Source: Asparagopsis taxiformis
Lineage: Eukaryota > Rhodophyta > Florideophyceae > Bonnemaisoniales > Bonnemaisoniaceae
DNA length: 64,000 nucleotides
Direction of reading: 5' to 3'
Assembly (NCBI GenBank): GCA_030407315.1
Contig: JALQPE010002362.1
Coordinates: forward strand, 1 to 64,000
Below, piece by piece: positions 1-12,077 of this stretch. Both the position numbers and the translations under genes were made by a program. Within the stretch, counting starts at the first letter, position 1, and every line of letters begins with the position of its first letter. A model generated the notes under the pieces. That model did not search any database. It worked only from the letters and a program-made list of their open reading frames with translations, and was not told where the DNA came from.

Positions 1-62
1 GAGGCAAGCAATGGGAACTACTACAGTCACATGAAGACGGCGGTGTTCCAGCTAGAACAGTT

Positions 63-1736
63 CTACATGCCAATTAAAGAAATACCAAGTTCATCATCCT
101 CCTCGAGAGGTACACAATCATGATTGGAAACTGGTCTGTTTGCTGGGTTATCTTCTGAGCGCTCAGTATGTCTGAAGCCTGAAACGAAACGGACAGACTC
201 GTATTCTTGTGCTGTTAGGTTTCTCTTCTTTCTAATGATCCCCGTGAGGCAGTCACCTCCCATGAGGTAGTCCCGGAGCTCAAGATGTCCCCATGTAACG
301 CGCAAGGGGAATCCATCCTTCCCAAAATGAGATGTAGGCTGTTGTTTCAGGGCTTCGTTAAATAAACCTTGGAGGCATATTGCAATCTTATAACATGCTT
401 GAATAGCATGAGGTTCATGACAGAGCATCTCCAGTTGTGTACATTGGCAAAAACTGCATAACAATATCATAGCTAGAGTAAGAAAGGAGAATGAACAGAC
501 AGCCAACTTCTCCACTCGCGTACTCGCAATGTTTTCACCATCGATATCACCGCTCACCTGAACTATGTAAGTAACCTGAATGTGAAGCTCAGGACGGCTC
601 AGAATGAAATTTGAGAAGATGGAATCATTTTTTGAATACACTTCGAGAGCTTCTTCTCCTGTTCCGTAAGCTCTCGAAGTTGTCGGAATAGAGTCAGGTG
701 GACACATTTCTGTTGTGGAAACAGCATGGGCAGGAGAAACATCCACAGTTGCCTTCATATCTCGGTGGATGAGGAAGAATGCTTGTTTGACCAATTCCAT
801 TTTCATCTGTTTCCGGGAAGTGTTGAAGAACTGTGTAAGCTGCCGTAGTGCAGAGGTAATAATCGGAATAGACTGTAAGTCAGACGGAGAAAGGTTGGAT
901 ACAGCGGAAGAAGATGAAGAGGATGTACCAGTACGGCGTGCTTCTTTCGAACCAGACAGTCGGCGACGCTTTGAAAGAGTAACCTGCAAATGCGTAGACT
1001 GTTCCACGTTTCGTTCTGCCTCCGTGGGCATCGAAATATCCATGGCATGGAAAAGAGCTCGTTGGGAAATGTGCAGCCAAGACGGCTTTTCGATGGCACA
1101 CTACTGTAGCATTGCGTAGTGCATAGTCTCGAGATAGAGTATTGCTGTTCAAGTCCTCCTCCTCCCCAGGATCGAGGACCCCAGCATTCCTGCTCGTCGA
1201 GTCCTTCCATCGCACAATTCTGTCATTTGCCATTGAAATAAACGCAGTTCCGATAATAGAGCGTTTTAAGAACACATGTCGTTTCCCTACTGCCGTTCCG
1301 ATAAGAGATCTCTTAGATTGCCTTACCTCAGAATTTGAACTTGAAGTCTGCGAAAACGACAGGCAGCAAGAAGCAACGTTGTGCAGGAATCCACCTGTGG
1401 TGATGTTGCAGACCTCGAATTACAATTCTTGAGCAAATTGGCGTCAACAAAGGTTTTAACAAGCTCTGCAACAGTTCTGAAAGCGACGAATCGAGATGTC
1501 ACCTGCCTGTTGTTGAACAGAGAAGACACCAGCGTGGCAATTTGACCTGCTTTTCTTGATCTCTCATCCAGAACAACTGAAGGGACAGTGTTTGTTCCGG
1601 CAGCAGCGGAGGCCATGTATCGAATACACGCCAGCTCCAATTGAATAGACGAAAGGGAATCGCGCATGTACTGTTCGAGGGATGCGAACCGTTCTTCGAA
1701 CTTTGCAAACCTAGTCAAAGATAAATCATCTCTCAT
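63..1736 (-). CDS. Unrecognised coiled-coil / Ser-rich nuclear-type protein, frame-broken
   Basis: I do not recognise this gene. The first part (ATG at 1736, open to about 1,440) has a heptad-like start (FEERFASLEQYMRDSL) and a helical region. The middle part is open in another frame (about 1,390-1,045) and carries an Ile/Val-rich segment followed by an acidic stretch. The last part (1043-63, 326 residues) begins with a basic KRRR cluster and a run of six Ser, has one hydrophobic segment, and ends at a TAG. The three parts overlap in different frames on the same strand, so I infer one gene with two frame changes or short introns, not three genes. It lies downstream of the methyltransferase-SET gene in the same orientation and may belong to the same accessory block. 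The middle part loosely recalls a BEN-type domain, but I cannot support that assignment. Confidence 0.4.
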
Positions 1737-2035
1737 TTTTGCTGGAAACCGTTGAATGGTTCACGCCCAGGATAGAGTACTTGAGTAGAACTGGAAACGT
1801 TGCTGAGGAGAAGGGAAGGATAAGTAGAAGAGACCAGGGGGAAACTTGTCTCGAGCATGGACGGAAGATGTAACGGATAAGGACATTGGTACGGCCGTTA
1901 CAAAAGCTGCGGGCAGTAACGGTCCTGGGCATACCCAAAAGCAATGGAGCCAGCAATGCAATCAGCCAGAGAAGTTATTTTGGTTACATCTCTATGTGTT
2001 TGCAGAACGTAGGCTAAGGTATATTCGGGGCAAGG

Positions 2036-2153
2036 AAATTGGTAATCTTTTTTGCGCTGAAATTGCTGCAGTAAAGAGTGATCTACCCAAGTGCACATAG
2101 GTAGATCAGTTTTTACTGCAGTAATTTCATAGCTAGAAAAATTACCGAAATTT
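2036..2153. repeat. Divergent nested foldback element
   Basis: Outer arms read AAATTGGTAAT at the left and ATTACCGAAATTT at the right. Between them is an inner palindrome with CTGCAGTAAA at one end and TTTACTGCAG at the other, around a GATCTACC core. It is a degraded copy of the 2,541-2,668 element, with several mismatches in the outer arms. Confidence 0.7.
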
Positions 2154-2540
2154 AATCTCAGCACTATGTAAGCAGCACTAGCTGACTATGTAGATGACCA
2201 CGGCTCAGTTTGTTCTTCCGGGCTGTTTTGTTGCTAGGAGCGTTAACGCTATAATTATAGAAGCGTAAACTTCATACCACATAGAATGTACATTGAGCAG
2301 CTTTTCCTGCGTGTGGTACATGCATGATGTACGAAATGCGAGAATGGATGTACAATGTACAAGACAGTTGTGGTACCTGCATTTCTCTCTACATTGTCAT
2401 TGTGCTGAAAAACAAGCGGAGACCGTCCGCATGTGGAACAAGGCAAACAACTAAGAACGGCTGGTATCCAAACCTCAGCCTTCGACATGCCATGTAGGGT
2501 TGTGTGGTGCCCGTGGGTATGCCAGAACACATACAAGGCA
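2154..2540. other. Intergenic, nothing recognised
   Basis: AT-rich sequence between two foldback elements. I see only short unsupported open frames and no repeat that I can match elsewhere in the window. Confidence 0.4.
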
Positions 2541-2668
2541 GCGTAAAATTTGGTAATTTTTTGGGCTCTAAAATTACTGCAGTAAAAACTGATCTAGCAA
2601 AGTGCACTCGGGTAGATCAGTTTTTACTGCAGTAATTTTTGAGCCCAAAAAATTACCAAATTTTACGC
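2541..2668. repeat. Nested foldback (MITE-like) element
   Basis: This is a near-perfect hairpin. The left end GCGTAAAATTTGGTAATTTT is mirrored at the right end. The middle carries a second inverted repeat, with ACTGCAGTAAAAACTGATCTA at its start (given here as two overlapping words, ACTGCAGTAAAAAC and AAAACTGATCTA) and its mirror TAGATCAGTTTTTACTGCAG, separated by a short loop containing GTGCAC. It lies just beyond the 3' end of the methyltransferase-SET gene. Confidence 0.85.
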
Positions 2669-2850
2669 ACAGAATATACCTTGTCCAACCTTATGCAGAC
2701 GCATTACGTACCAAACGGGAAATTCTTCTACGCATTGCTTGGGGGGAAAGAGTACATTACGATAAAAATAAATTGAAGGTATGGGAAACAGAGTGAAAAC
2801 ATTAATGGAGATGGATTTACTTGTGAAATTTGACTGTGAGAGGGTAACAG

Positions 2851-5800
2851 CTAGACAGTGAAGTAATCATGACCGTATTCGATAAACAGCTCGGATCCAG
2901 CTGAGATAGCCTCGTTAGCAGTAACACATACAACTTGGTAGCTAGACACAGAGCTCTCACTGATGAGTTCTTGTACAGGGGAGGAGAAACTAACATTAGC
3001 AGTTCGCGACGGGCGATCGGTTCCCTCTGCTGGATCCACGAACGTTGGGTCGTTGATTTTCGAAGCAGCGCAATACTCGAATGGAACAATGAAGATGGGG
3101 CGGCCAGACGTAGACGGAAGCAAGCAGGTGATATTTGGGTCCTTGATTTGAACTGCGTACTTCTGGAAGCGCTCAATCGAGAACGAAGTCGGACCCGTAC
3201 CAAACGTCTTCAGTTTTGCTTGGTAGAGATCCTTGTAAACCACTGCCCCAAAATAGTACCCGACGATATCTCCTGGATCAATATCTACTCTTGCGAAGAG
3301 TCCATCACCAGCTGCAGGTATAGTTGAAGTTGCAACGTATACATTGTGTGCCATTGCATCAATTGATAGCAGGGTTTTACTATCCATGGTGGACAACAAG
3401 CCCAGCAGTGATTGTGGCCATTTGTGAATAGGAAGGTCTATCAAGTCATTGTGCTGGTCTGGGATGCACCAAATGGCGGTCAGAAAGCTGATGAGGTGGG
3501 GTGGAAGTTGTGTCGAACTTGGTAAACTGGAGGGGTTCTTCGAGTGGGAATCGTCATCGGAAGTTCCGAGTTGAGAAGTGGCCAGCTGCTGCAGGGCGGG
3601 CGTGGACTGTTGAGCAAAGTTCCCAATGGAGACCTGCTGCAGAAATGCAAGATTGACTCTAGGAAGGGATAGTTCAAAGCAGTCCGTGAACTTCTCACAC
3701 CCCACAAACCTCCTGTACTGACCGTGGTGCATAGTAAGGCATGCAACTGCAGTAGAGAAAGTGCCAGCAAACATGTCCACGACCAAGTCTCCCTGGTTTG
3801 AGAAACGTCCAATGAGCTCTTGCATGAGAGCTACGGTCTTCTGCTCGGGGCGCAACGTAACCTTTTTCTTGTCCTTGTCCAAATATTTCACTGTCTCCGA
3901 TGCTGTGATGCGCGGGATGTTGTCGATGACATTTGTCCAAGCCTTGAACCTAGAAGGGATGTATCCTGCATTTCGGTAGTTCACCATCCCCCAGCCTTCT
4001 TTACCCTTACCCAGCTTCGTAGCATGTACAACCAGCTCGACCATATTTAACAAACTGGTTGTAATCCTATATGGAGGCGAAGTAAAATGGGTGGGGCTCC
4101 GAGTACAGACGATAGGCTGCGAATCAACCGCGAACATAGGACTACCCGTAGAGTATTTCACTTTGCGAAGCTCGTATACCCAATTGTAGAACAGAGCAGC
4201 AGATGTGAATATGAGAACATGACCACCCTTGCGCGTCACCTTGGAAATTTCAGCTACCGTGTCTTCGATTTCTTCCTGACGGAGGACATCGTAACCAGAG
4301 TTTCCTCTGCCAGACATACGCCTAGTATTGTACGGCGGGTCAGTGAGTACCAACTGAGCACCTTCCCGGATTTGCGGCTTTCGAGGATTGTCAACAGCGT
4401 CATAGTTCTTCAAAAGGTCTCTGAAGCTGCAGTTGAAAGTATGCAGGACAGATCCTTTCATGTTGTCCATTTCTGGAGGAATCAACACTTCATCTTCTGC
4501 ACGCATGGATTTTATATCAGCTCTGGCCGCTTCGGCGGTACCGCTGTTACCGCTATTCCTGCTCGAGCTTCCTGCACCAGAAGGGCTTTCATCTAGTCGT
4601 CTGCGTTTAGCATTCGGGCTCGTTCCGTTCCCGCCGGGCGGAGAATCCCGTACTGGAGAAGCTGTTCTCTCAGTGTCTCCGAACAGCTCCTCATTAGGGT
4701 CGGGCGTTGATTGTGGCTCTTCTGTGAGGCTGAATGCCGTGAGTTGCCTTTCAACCATACCCAGAGCCCGAATAGTCGTAAACCTCCCAGCATCCGGGGA
4801 ACAGTCGACGCCTGGAAGCCCTGTAGGAAAGGTATTGCTCGCGGTGAAGAAACGGTTTGGTCGAACAATTCTTTGTGCCGACAGATCGTCATTATGTGCT
4901 CCCAGAAGGACGTTGCGCAGAGGCGCATCTGAGCATCTTGCAGCAGCGTACGATGAGCGACAGCCGCCGCACTCGAGATGCTTGCCGAGTGCTGCACTCT
5001 TCGAACAGCTCCTCTGCCGTGCAACAAAGTCTTCAGCTCTCGAAGCGGTGCGAAGCCCCTATTTTCCGAGTCCAGGACGTGGTACGTGAATACTCTCTGG
5101 TCGTACAGAAGGTACGGTTGCAAGAGCTCCTCGGTATTGGTAGCCCCTAGCGACTTTGCCAATACATCCCATGACTTCAGAATCACATGAATACCATATC
5201 CAAGACGCTGGGCAGTCCACGGACTATCCTTCTTGAGAAGCGGCGTGGGTCTATTCGAAGACCTCGTTCTTGTACGTGAGCGTGGCCGGGATTCTGCCTG
5301 CAACTTCCAGTCTCGGTCCATTTGTATCAATGCCATGAGAAATACAACCCTCTCGAAAGTTGTGGTAAGTCTCGGAGTTGTCCAGCTATCTTGATGCGAA
5401 GCGCGCTCCTGGGTCTGTGAAACGAAGAATTGGCATGCTAGTGATTGTCTTGAGAAGGCATCTCGACCAATCGCGGACTGGGAGAAGTTATGCTCGGTGT
5501 AGAACTCTTTCTGAACTGGAAGTGGTGGTCCAGGACTCTGAGAGTTTTTGAGTGGATCCTCTGCTGATTGCTCATCACGCTCATGGACAAACACGGGAAT
5601 AAAGAAGGATACGGATAAATCCAGCAACCCACAGCTCGTGAGGAATAGATCCCATACCCGTGTGTCTATATCTACACTACCATCTTCACCAGCAGAAATG
5701 GTGAAGTTTCGGACTGCTTGCACAATGTTAAAGGTGTGACGATGGTAGGCATACGAGAACCATTTATCCAGAACGATTGAAGCATTCGCTGGCAGGTCAA

Positions 5801-6329
5801 ACTTGTACATACTGCTCACAGCCCTTCGAAACGCTGTGAGCGAACGTTCTGCAAGGGGCACATGATCCTCTTTCTTCTCAGCTTCATGCCAACAGTCTCG
5901 CATGTGAGCGACTATTGCTACACTTTCGTAGAACGGAATAATCCTTTCCCTCTCCAGGAGATGAAAGAGAATAGAGGCAAGCGTATGTGGTTTGGTAGTA
6001 ATAGATTCGTAGCTCATGCGAAGTAAATATCTCGATGTGTTCCGTCGGGGGCGCGACCACACCTCCTCGCACACGTCCATGCCTCCCACCAAGGTTACGT
6101 CACCATTGTCCGCAATGCTACCGTACAGATAGAGACGTTCGAAATCCAGATGCACTACGGATGTGACATCGGAGGCTGGGGTGCTAGCCCCTGCGATAGC
6201 AGGAATTGAAACAACGCGAGCGGGATCAACCCATAGAATGGTTCCGTTTCCGTACTTGTCAGATGGATGCATCGGCCCATCTTCGCTGTACGTTTCGACA
6301 AGCCCGTGCCGGGGTTGTGGCTGCGCCAT
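2851..6329 (-). CDS. DPPY-type DNA amino-methyltransferase fused to a SET-like domain
   Basis: It begins at ATG 6329 (MAQPQPRHG) with about 490 mostly helical residues of unknown function. Around 4,860 the reading frame changes by one base at a CC run; the new frame runs on without a stop through the region upstream of 4758 to 2851. Counting from the in-frame ATG at 4758, there is a Ser/Pro-rich linker with KRRRLDE, then LVLTDPPYNTRR (DPPY at residues 140-143), then VVDMFAGTFSTA (327-336, AdoMet-binding motif I). The order motif IV, recognition region, motif I is that of beta-class N6-adenine/N4-cytosine methyltransferases. The last 160 residues look like a SET domain: GDGLFAR (484-490), TANVSF (586-591) and ELFIEYGHDYF (623-633). 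Known: beta-class enzymes methylate exocyclic amines of DNA bases; SET domains methylate protein lysines. Inferred: one polypeptide of about 1,160 residues acting on chromatin. The SET cysteine/asparagine motif is weak, so it may be degenerate. Confidence 0.75.
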
Positions 6330-6718
6330 TTCAGGGGATGCTCGGGAACGAGGGAGAAGAGAGAATGCGATAGATTGGTAGAGAAGATTGCAATGCAATC
6401 CGGCACATGTGCCTGACAGGACGGCAAGGAGATTTTTCCGCGCGCCCGCAAAATTTGAAATTGGAATTTATGGAAGCCCCGATTTCTGACGAGGGGTCGC
6501 GGGATGATGAAAGAGTTTGGAGTTTTGTTGTTGAAGATTGGTGAAGGGGTGCAATGTTTTGAACGGGTATGCAGCTTGGGCGCATTCTGTATCATGACAG
6601 TGCATTAAACAAAATCTCCACAACTTTGCTAGCTACTAATCTACACAATTAATAGCACAGACACTAATGCACTACAACACAAGCCCCATTAGCTACAGAC
6701 GGTCGCCAGACTAGTCTA

Positions 6719-7255
6719 AATTTGGTAATTTTTTGGGCACAAAATTACCAAATTTTATGCCCCACTCGTAGTGACCGTATGGCTCGTACTCCGTCCTACT
6801 TTGTACCAGCGACCTTATGCCATGGGACACTCACCACCACGAGTAAGCACCACGTGGGCAGCACCTTCTATAGTTCGGTGCAATTATGTTTATCGACTAT
6901 TGGTGCACAACTGTCTGGATGCATCACGATGACTAGATGTTCAAGATTGTATGAGGAGAGAAGTAGACGGACATAGATGCACGTCATGGTAATACCGGTT
7001 CGGTTTTGAACAGAGCTGCAATGCGCCGTCAATGTTCGTCAACGACCATCCAGCGAAGAAGCGTAGCATTTGGAATGTTTAGAAACATCAGTAAAGCATG
7101 GAATGTATGAACCTGACGTAGCCTGGGGCAGGAGCGGTTGTCCAAATCTGGAACAGGTGGGCGCCGGACGGTCTAAGGGTAATTTGGGCTAAAATTTGGT
7201 AATTTTGCACTTGGCTAGATCAAAGTAATTTTTGAGCCCAAAAATTACCAAATTT
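6719..7255 (+). repeat. Non-autonomous element, copy A (inverted partner at 11.5-12.0 kb)
   Basis: A short perfect foldback (6719-6757: AAATTTGGTAATTTTT and its mirror) is followed by about 430 bp of unique body and a second foldback remnant (7191-7255) in which part of the inner palindrome (CTAGATCAAAG) is left. The body reappears in opposite orientation at 11,545-11,956 with only scattered differences. The segment separates the methyltransferase-SET gene (starting 6329) from the end of the ParB/oxygenase gene (7518). It holds no coding sequence. Confidence 0.85.
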
Positions 7256-7517
7256 AGGACCTGAATAGCAGCTGGAAAAGACAAAGTAGAGGTACTGCTG
7301 AGGTCGGGAGCGCTCTTAGCTCATGGATACGCACTCGTTAGTCTGGGTTGAGAGGAAAACAATATCGTAGATCACAGAATGTCACAAGTTGTCAGTAAGC
7401 AATGGGGAAGAGTATACTGTTAGTATATAGTATACTATGCTACAGGTGAAGCAATGGAGGAACATTAAGAAAACAATAGAAACTTTAGTTGAGAGCAACC
7501 TATAGGTGAAATCCTAC

Positions 7518-10500
7518 CTACTCAACTGTTATGTAATCTTCACTACTATCCGGTACCTCATCGTCCGACTCAAAGTCGTGTGCGAACTCGTAAGGTTTCG
7601 GCAGACGATTGGGGTCGTCACTCTGCACCGGTGCGTAGACGAGATCATTGACTAGCTCGGAAGAATCACGTACAGCCATGCTATGGACTCGAATGTGATG
7701 ACCGTATTGTACTCCAGTCTTAGAAATTTTGTCCTTCACGAAGTCGTAATCCTGCCATCCCGCACCAGCGTGCTCTACGTCACCACGAGTCACGAGAACA
7801 GAGAAGGGTGGAATCCAAACCAATTTTGGATGGAGATGGGGCCAGATGGCCAGGAAGGCATCACGAGGGGCGTTGAGGAAGGCATGACTCCGCGGTCGTA
7901 CCAGAATTGGGGACCCAACTGCACCAGTAGCTATGAAAGAATAGTCTGGGTCTGGTGCAGGGGTCCCACAATAGCGGTTCGGTTCCTCGCGTGGCGGTCC
8001 TGGGTACGTGAAGTCGAGATGCGGGATCTGACGAGTACAGTTGGAACCCGTCAGGAGCATCCGAAGTCCTGTCCTCCCAAAGCGCAGCTTGGAGCCTTTC
8101 TTGAATCCGTTCAAAGATGAAACGGAATCCTCCAAGTGCAACATTTCCGCTATAATTGCGAGGATGACATCCACGGAAACCTTGTCATGAGCCAGCGACA
8201 TGGATTGCTCCCCGTCGAGGTCTTCAATGACAGCCGAGCGGGGGGTCATGTACCGCTGGCGAGACGCGCCACCCCGGGCATCCTGGGCAGCTGAACCGGA
8301 GTTCAGAATCGTGCCCCACGCCCCTTCCACATTGTCATCGAACTTTTGGGCAAACCCAGAGAGCAGTTCGTGGATTGCAGACCGTACATCGGAAGCTCCT
8401 AGTATGTCTTCGAGGACGATGTATCCATCGAAATCAATACTAGCCCTTGCCCGCTCCCAATAAACAATCCTCTCCTCGGATGTACCACCAGCCGCGGAGT
8501 TGATATCCTCCCTGATCTCCTCCACCTCCCCACTCGTCATGATGAACCCAGAGCGGTGTTCAGGATGGAGCAGACCCGAAATTGAACGCACGAACGTAGC
8601 AGCTTGGGCAAGCGTGGTCTGCTCCGTGAGAAAGGAAGGTGGCGGTGGCTGCTCGTCCTCATACCTGTGTACCCGAAACCCCTTGGAAGTCACCTTCGTC
8701 TTTGTAGGGTTTCGCCGTCTTCTATCTCACCTTCACGCTCCTTTTCGCCAGATGAGGGTGGCTGTGCAGGAAGCGGAAGGGAGACAGGGGGAGAAGACGG
8801 GCTACCGAGAGCGATGAGTTGCTCTGCGATAGCGGCACTTCTGGTCTTGGACCGAGTCATCCGAGTCGGAGGAGGAGTGGTCGGCTCTCTCCTCCTCTTT
8901 TCTCCCCGCCGCGGTGTTCCAGAGGCAGTTTTCTTGGCTGGTTCCCGGGATATGGGCGCCTTCCCTCCCATCGTACTCCGCGGAGCCTCACCGGTCTGCT
9001 TATCCTTTTCTTCAGCAGACTCGGTAGAGGACGCGTCCTTTTCGAAAGGATTGTACGCATCACCTTCCCACGCTTCTTGTAACGTGACCCCTGCAGGAGG
9101 GGTCCAAGAAGGGGGGTCATCCGGTTGACGGCCATCGTAGCACTCACGGGAGCAGACGAACACCATGTCTCGCTCACCGTTGTTGAGGTACTTGATGGGG
9201 ATGAGGTGATATACTCGAGGATAGTCGCACAGGTTGTGTACTGGCTGAATGTTGCACGCTGTGCATTTGTGCACAGCGGCATAGCCGGGAAGCGACAGTG
9301 TGATCCAAGCGAGCAGGGAAAGGGGCGTGGCGTAGTTTCATCGGGCGGAATGCGCACAGAGCGTGAAACTACTGTCCCCCCACCACCCCCTGCGGTTGAG
9401 AAGCTTCAACCGAGGTTTCGGGGTTCTGCTGTTCCGTGGCGATAGCAGAGTCGGGAACAGGAGCAGACGTGGGTGGGGAGACGGCCATGGGGGAGCGGGG
9501 GGGTGAGTCGGTTGTGAGGGGAAGGGGGAGGGGGGGAGAGTTGGGTTTGGAGGGGGAAGGGGAGGAGAGTTGGGCTTCGAGGGGGAAGGGGCGCGGGCTG
9601 TTGAGTCCGGCTTGGCTTGGGAGTCAGGAGGAGAAATGTCCATCGGATTGATTTCGTCCTCAGGAAGGGGTTGTGAGGGAAGGGGAACGGGGAGAGGTTC
9701 CATGATATTCTCCCCGAATTGGGTCGGAGAGCGAGCCTGCCGAGTCACCTGTGATGGTGACTTCGGAGGAGTGGCTGATGCCACAGGGGCAGGAGCAGGA
9801 ACGCTCTCTGCCGCTTTCTCGCTCTCCTTCCCCACATCTTTTGCGCCTTGACTGGCCGCAGTGGCAAGCACTGCATCGCCAGATGCTCCGGGAGGAGGGG
9901 GCGGAGTCTCACGATCCGGTGCAATGTTGAAACGTTGCAGGATGACGGTTCGGAAATCTTCTCGGCGACGCTCGTGGTTCTTCTCCTGTTTGGCACAGGT
10001 TCTCTTCATATTGAACCATGCGCTTGAACACGGATTTCCAGGTCGGGATCATGTCCGTTCCATCCGGTTCGAGGTCCTCCAGGTCTGCCAGCTCGTCCGT
10101 AGTCATCCCAACCTTGGGTGCGACTTCACGGATTACCAGGTAGAAATCTCTGATGTAATTGAGATACACCCTGAGCTGGAGACCTGGGATGCGACCAAAG
10201 GACTGGAGCAATTTCACAGAGCGGTAGTGAATGCACCTAACCATCAGCTCACTGGCACGGTCCTCAGCCTTTGTGAACGCGGTGTCCTTCAGCACTAGAA
10301 GGCTGATTCCAACCTCATTTTCCTTCCTACCAGAGGCCATCTTGTACGCCTCGTACGTGCGTGGTGAACGTCTCATGTTCAGAGCCACATTGACGATAGA
10401 CGTCACCGTACTCTTCCTGAGTATGCCACTGAAGTGACGCTGGAAGAACCAGTTGCACAGCTGCGAAGCTGTCATACTGGAGAGTTTCCTTTCCCCTTCC

Positions 10501-11048
10501 TTCGCGTACTTCAAGTTGCAGTTGTATATGCTGATGATAGCATGAATACGGTCGCGGATGGTGGTCGGTAAAACCGTGTGCACCAGTTCGTTCAGCCGCT
10601 GACTCAGGTAGAGCACGTCTTCCATCGTCATGGCTTGTCCATCTGGCCTGAACGCTTCCTGAACAGGAACGCTGTCCACAATAGAAGCCAGACGTTCAAC
10701 TCCTTCCGCTTTGGCTCGGACAAGAGCGCCACGACGATGGAGACCATCCGCGATGTAGAAGCGTGTTTCGTCGGACTCGTGGGCTAGACCAACGACAGTC
10801 ACGGAGCCCACGGAAGAGGTCTGAAAGCCTTCAAGAACCATCTTCTGAAACAACACATCTACATGCGACTCATCAACCTCGCGCGATGTTTCTTCCGTGA
10901 CATGAATGTCCGCAATCGGAAGTGTCATCTGCCGGAACTCGTAGTTCGCAAGCGTGCTACCAGCCCGGGGCATCGCGGGGACTGTCAGCTCCCGAGCTGG
11001 AGCGCGGGAAGATGCAGCTGCGAGACGAGAGCGTTGACGATGAAACAT
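7518..11048 (-). CDS. ParB-like / Pro-rich / Cys-cluster / 2OG-Fe(II) oxygenase-like fusion
   Basis: ATG at 11048 (MFHRQRSRLAAA). Residues about 35-330 form a ParB-like region with ADGLHRRGALVRA (residues 100-112), the DGxHR..A signature of ParB/sulfiredoxin-type folds. A Pro/Ser-rich linker (about 9,950-9,340) leads to a Cys cluster (CTACN...LCDY...VCSRECYDG, 9,262-9,140) that is likely to bind zinc. The last 391 residues (8693-7518) have IPHLDF (HxD), GDVEHAGAGW (distal His) and HHIRVHS (Arg), the facial-triad pattern of 2OG/Fe(II) dioxygenases of the PhyH/TET-JBP-like kind. The frames change near 10,000, at the 7-base run 9497-9503, at the 6-base run 9376-9381 and near 8,695; the continuing frame is open each time. 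I infer one protein of about 1,170 residues. Alternatives are two or three adjacent genes or very short introns. Substrate unknown; by context a DNA or histone methyl group is possible. Confidence 0.6.
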
Positions 11049-11504
11049 GTTTGTGGGTGGGATAAACAAGCTCTTGAACTCTGAACGGTGTATAGAGGTG
11101 AAGTGGGCACGAAAAGGGCAGGGAGTGAAGAGAAAGAGAGGGCACGGGAGAGCAAGGATTGAAGAGAGAGAGAGGGATGGGACACTGTCACTGTGGGGAG
11201 ACAGATGGATGCAAAGCGGGAGAAGCAGAGAGAGATGCGAAGAGCGAAGCTTGGAAAGCAGGGGGAGTTGGGCTGAAGCAGGGAGATGCACGATCTGAAT
11301 TGCCTTTGAGGTGCTGGAGTACTACAAGGAGTAGTAGATGAGTAGCAGAGGAGAGTGACAGGAAATCGTGTAGACGTAACGTTTGGAAGGTTAACTGAAG
11401 GGGTGCGAATAAATTCGCGCCCACGCGCCAAAAGACTCACCGGTTGCGTTCAAATCAATCAGTACCCAATGAACAGTCGTGAAGAGAGTACAAGAAGGGG
11501 CGTG

Positions 11505-12077
11505 AAATTTGGTAATTTTTGAGCCCAAAAATTACCAAATTTTAGACCCGTCCGGCGCCCACCTGTTCCAGATTTGGACAACCGCTCCTGCCCCAGCTAC
11601 GTCAAGTTCATACATTCCATGCTTTACTGATGTTCTAAACATTCCAATGCTACGCTTCTTCGCTGGATGGTCGTTGACGAACATTGACGGCGCATTGCAG
11701 CTCTGTTCAAACCGAACCGGTTTACCATGACGTGCATCTATGTCCGTCTACTTCTCTCCTCATACAATCTTGAACATCTAGTCATCGTGATGCATCCAGA
11801 CAATTGTGCACCAATAGTCGATAAACATAATTGCACCGACTATAGAAGGTGCTGCCCACGTGGTGCCTACTCGTGGTGGTGAGTGTCCCATGGCATAAGG
11901 TCGCTGGTACAAAGTAGGACGGAGTACGAGCCATACGGTCACTACGAGTGGGGCATAAAATTTGGTAATTTTTTGGGCTCAAAAATTACTGCAGTAAAAA
12001 CTGATCTACCAAAGTGCACTTTGCTAGATCAGTTTTTACTGCAGTAATTTTTGTGCCCAAAAAATTACCAAATTTTA
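11505..12077 (-). repeat. Non-autonomous element, copy B, with nested foldback
   Basis: Foldback 11505-11544, then a body that is the reverse complement of copy A (6,760-7,190), then a full nested foldback 11957-12077. In the nested foldback the inner CTGCAGTAAAAACTGATC palindrome sits exactly in the middle of the AAATTTGGTAATTTTT palindrome. Together with copy A it brackets the ParB/oxygenase gene as a long inverted repeat. Confidence 0.85.

Noticed and set aside
715..1119. Open frames opposite to the genes at 0-11 kb, 26-27 kb and 53-56 kb
   Set aside because: They mirror strongly supported minus-strand genes and carry no recognisable motif.
4593..4860. Two overlapping genes, one ending at 4593 and one starting at 4758
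   Set aside because: Upstream of 4758 the second frame is open and protein-like back to about 4,860, while the first frame there is not. One broken gene fits better than two overlapping ones.
2851..11048. A bacterial restriction-modification or phage island
   Set aside because: No ribosome-binding sites, no operon spacing, no restriction enzyme; SET-like and long low-complexity linkers, copia elements and a spliceosomal intron nearby point to a eukaryotic genome.
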